Shown here in pieces: positions 26,994 to 27,406 of a DNA stretch of 27,406 nucleotides. The notes under the pieces were generated by a model. The model had not been told where the DNA came from and searched no databases. It saw nothing but the letters and a program-made list of their open reading frames with translations. The DNA comes from a virus, in the IMG/VR virus record IMGVR_UViG_3300008113_001525, positions 1-27,406 of that record. One strand, written 5' to 3'. Made by a program: the position numbers and the translations under genes. Position 1 is the stretch's first letter. Each line of letters opens with the position of its first letter.

Positions 26994-27406
26994 ATGGTTC
27001 AGAAACTAACACGCGCGCAAATCAAAGAAGGGCTTAATCAGATCCCAGTAGAGACTCTATTGAGTAGCGGACAAGGCAAGAGGCCTAAACTTACAGGGAA
27101 GCAGAAGGCTTTTGCTCATGCCGTTGCACTGGGAGAGACAAAGGCACAGGCTTACAGACAGGCATATAAACCTAACGCCACCAAGAGAACACTGGCATGT
27201 AAGCCGTATGAGCTAATGAAGGACGAGAGAATACAGAGGGAGGTCGAGGCCTACCAACTGGCTTTAGAGGCAGAGAAACACAGAAACCCTATTCAACTGA
27301 AGGCACTGCTCGTACAACAACTTGTCCAGCACTCACTCGATGAGGACTTTCCACCTGCACAGAGGATGAAAGCTTTGCAGATGATTGGTAATCTATTCGA
27401 GGTCGG
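26994..27406 (+). CDS. terS: Terminase small subunit (3'-incomplete at window end)
   Basis: 137 codons are visible and the gene runs off the window. After a variable start, LTGKQKAFAHAVALGETKAQ followed by AYRQAYKPNATKRTLACKP is the helix-turn-helix region of phage small terminase subunits (LT.KQ..F......G...AYR.AY). It is followed by EL.KDERIQREV and a long helix. The small subunit binds the packaging site and delivers DNA to the large subunit, whose gene is expected just downstream. No SD is evident before ATG 26994. The nearby upstream ATG in another frame gives only eight codons. Confidence 0.82.
   Translation, partial: MVQKLTRAQIKEGLNQIPVETLLSSGQGKRPKLTGKQKAFAHAVALGETKAQAYRQAYKPNATKRTLACKPYELMKDERIQREVEAYQLALEAEKHRNPIQLKALLVQQLVQHSLDEDFPPAQRMKALQMIGNLFEV

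Overview
The window is a piece of a tailed double-stranded DNA phage (or closely related prophage) genome. It carries a terminase small subunit at the right edge, an enormous multi-domain virion-type protein at the left, a recombination/replication core in the middle, and a swarm of very small overlapping genes. Base composition is moderate (neither AT- nor GC-extreme), SD sequences are of the AGGAG type and sigma70-like promoters are visible, so a proteobacterial host is expected. A freshwater betaproteobacterial host is my guess from the look of the small proteins, not something the sequence proves. I see no integrase, repressor, lysis or tail genes, no tRNA and no CRISPR array.

Layout. (1) 1-13276, plus strand: a giant polyvalent protein now split into two reading frames. 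The first part (3144 aa, open at its left end in another frame) joins a Gly/Ala-rich membrane-type N-terminus, acidic Pro/Glu linkers, a zincin-like HEWQH module, an N6-adenine methyltransferase (NPPF) and a strawberry-notch-type DEAH helicase, the DarB-like anti-restriction combination. The second part (about 1290 aa) carries another zincin-like motif (HEAIGH), a region like LPD38 and a C-terminal coiled coil. (2) 13260-17467, minus strand: a tightly overlapping operon read leftward from a promoter near 17.5 kb. Its order is an RNA polymerase alpha-CTD-like protein, a PD-(D/E)XK nuclease broken by an 11-bp tandem duplication, small coiled-coil proteins, an ERF-type annealing protein, a ribbon-helix-helix-like protein, and a YbcO/DUF1364 HNH-like nuclease. 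(3) 17549-18007, plus: a RuvC-like resolvase with an intrinsic terminator behind it, then about 700 bases with no convincing gene but many palindromes, repeats and G-runs. (4) 18681-22940, plus: a promoter with an operator-like palindrome, five small genes, a ParB/Srx-like protein, a DEAD/DEAH helicase and a TOPRIM primase. (5) 22733-26527, minus: eighteen very small genes in a nearly gap-free chain behind a promoter near 26.6 kb. (6) 26993 to the end, plus: the terminase small subunit.

How it fits together. The nuclease, ERF annealase, RuvC-like resolvase, helicase and primase make up a recombination-coupled replication set. The chain of small genes looks like an early host-takeover or accessory block. 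The giant protein would be packaged, enter the cell with the DNA and shield it from restriction. Three promoter regions (17.46-17.53, 18.68-18.71 and 26.55-26.61 kb) carry related ACATGA-type operator elements, and two of them hold overlapping promoters for the two strands, which suggests one shared regulator.

The most striking observations are: the alpha-CTD-like protein with its DNA-contact residues conserved; the 11-bp duplication that removes a CX3CX5C metal site from the nuclease; a deletion-like junction at about 22.80 kb that clips two convergent genes at the same point; the two frame breaks in the giant protein; and the shared operator network.
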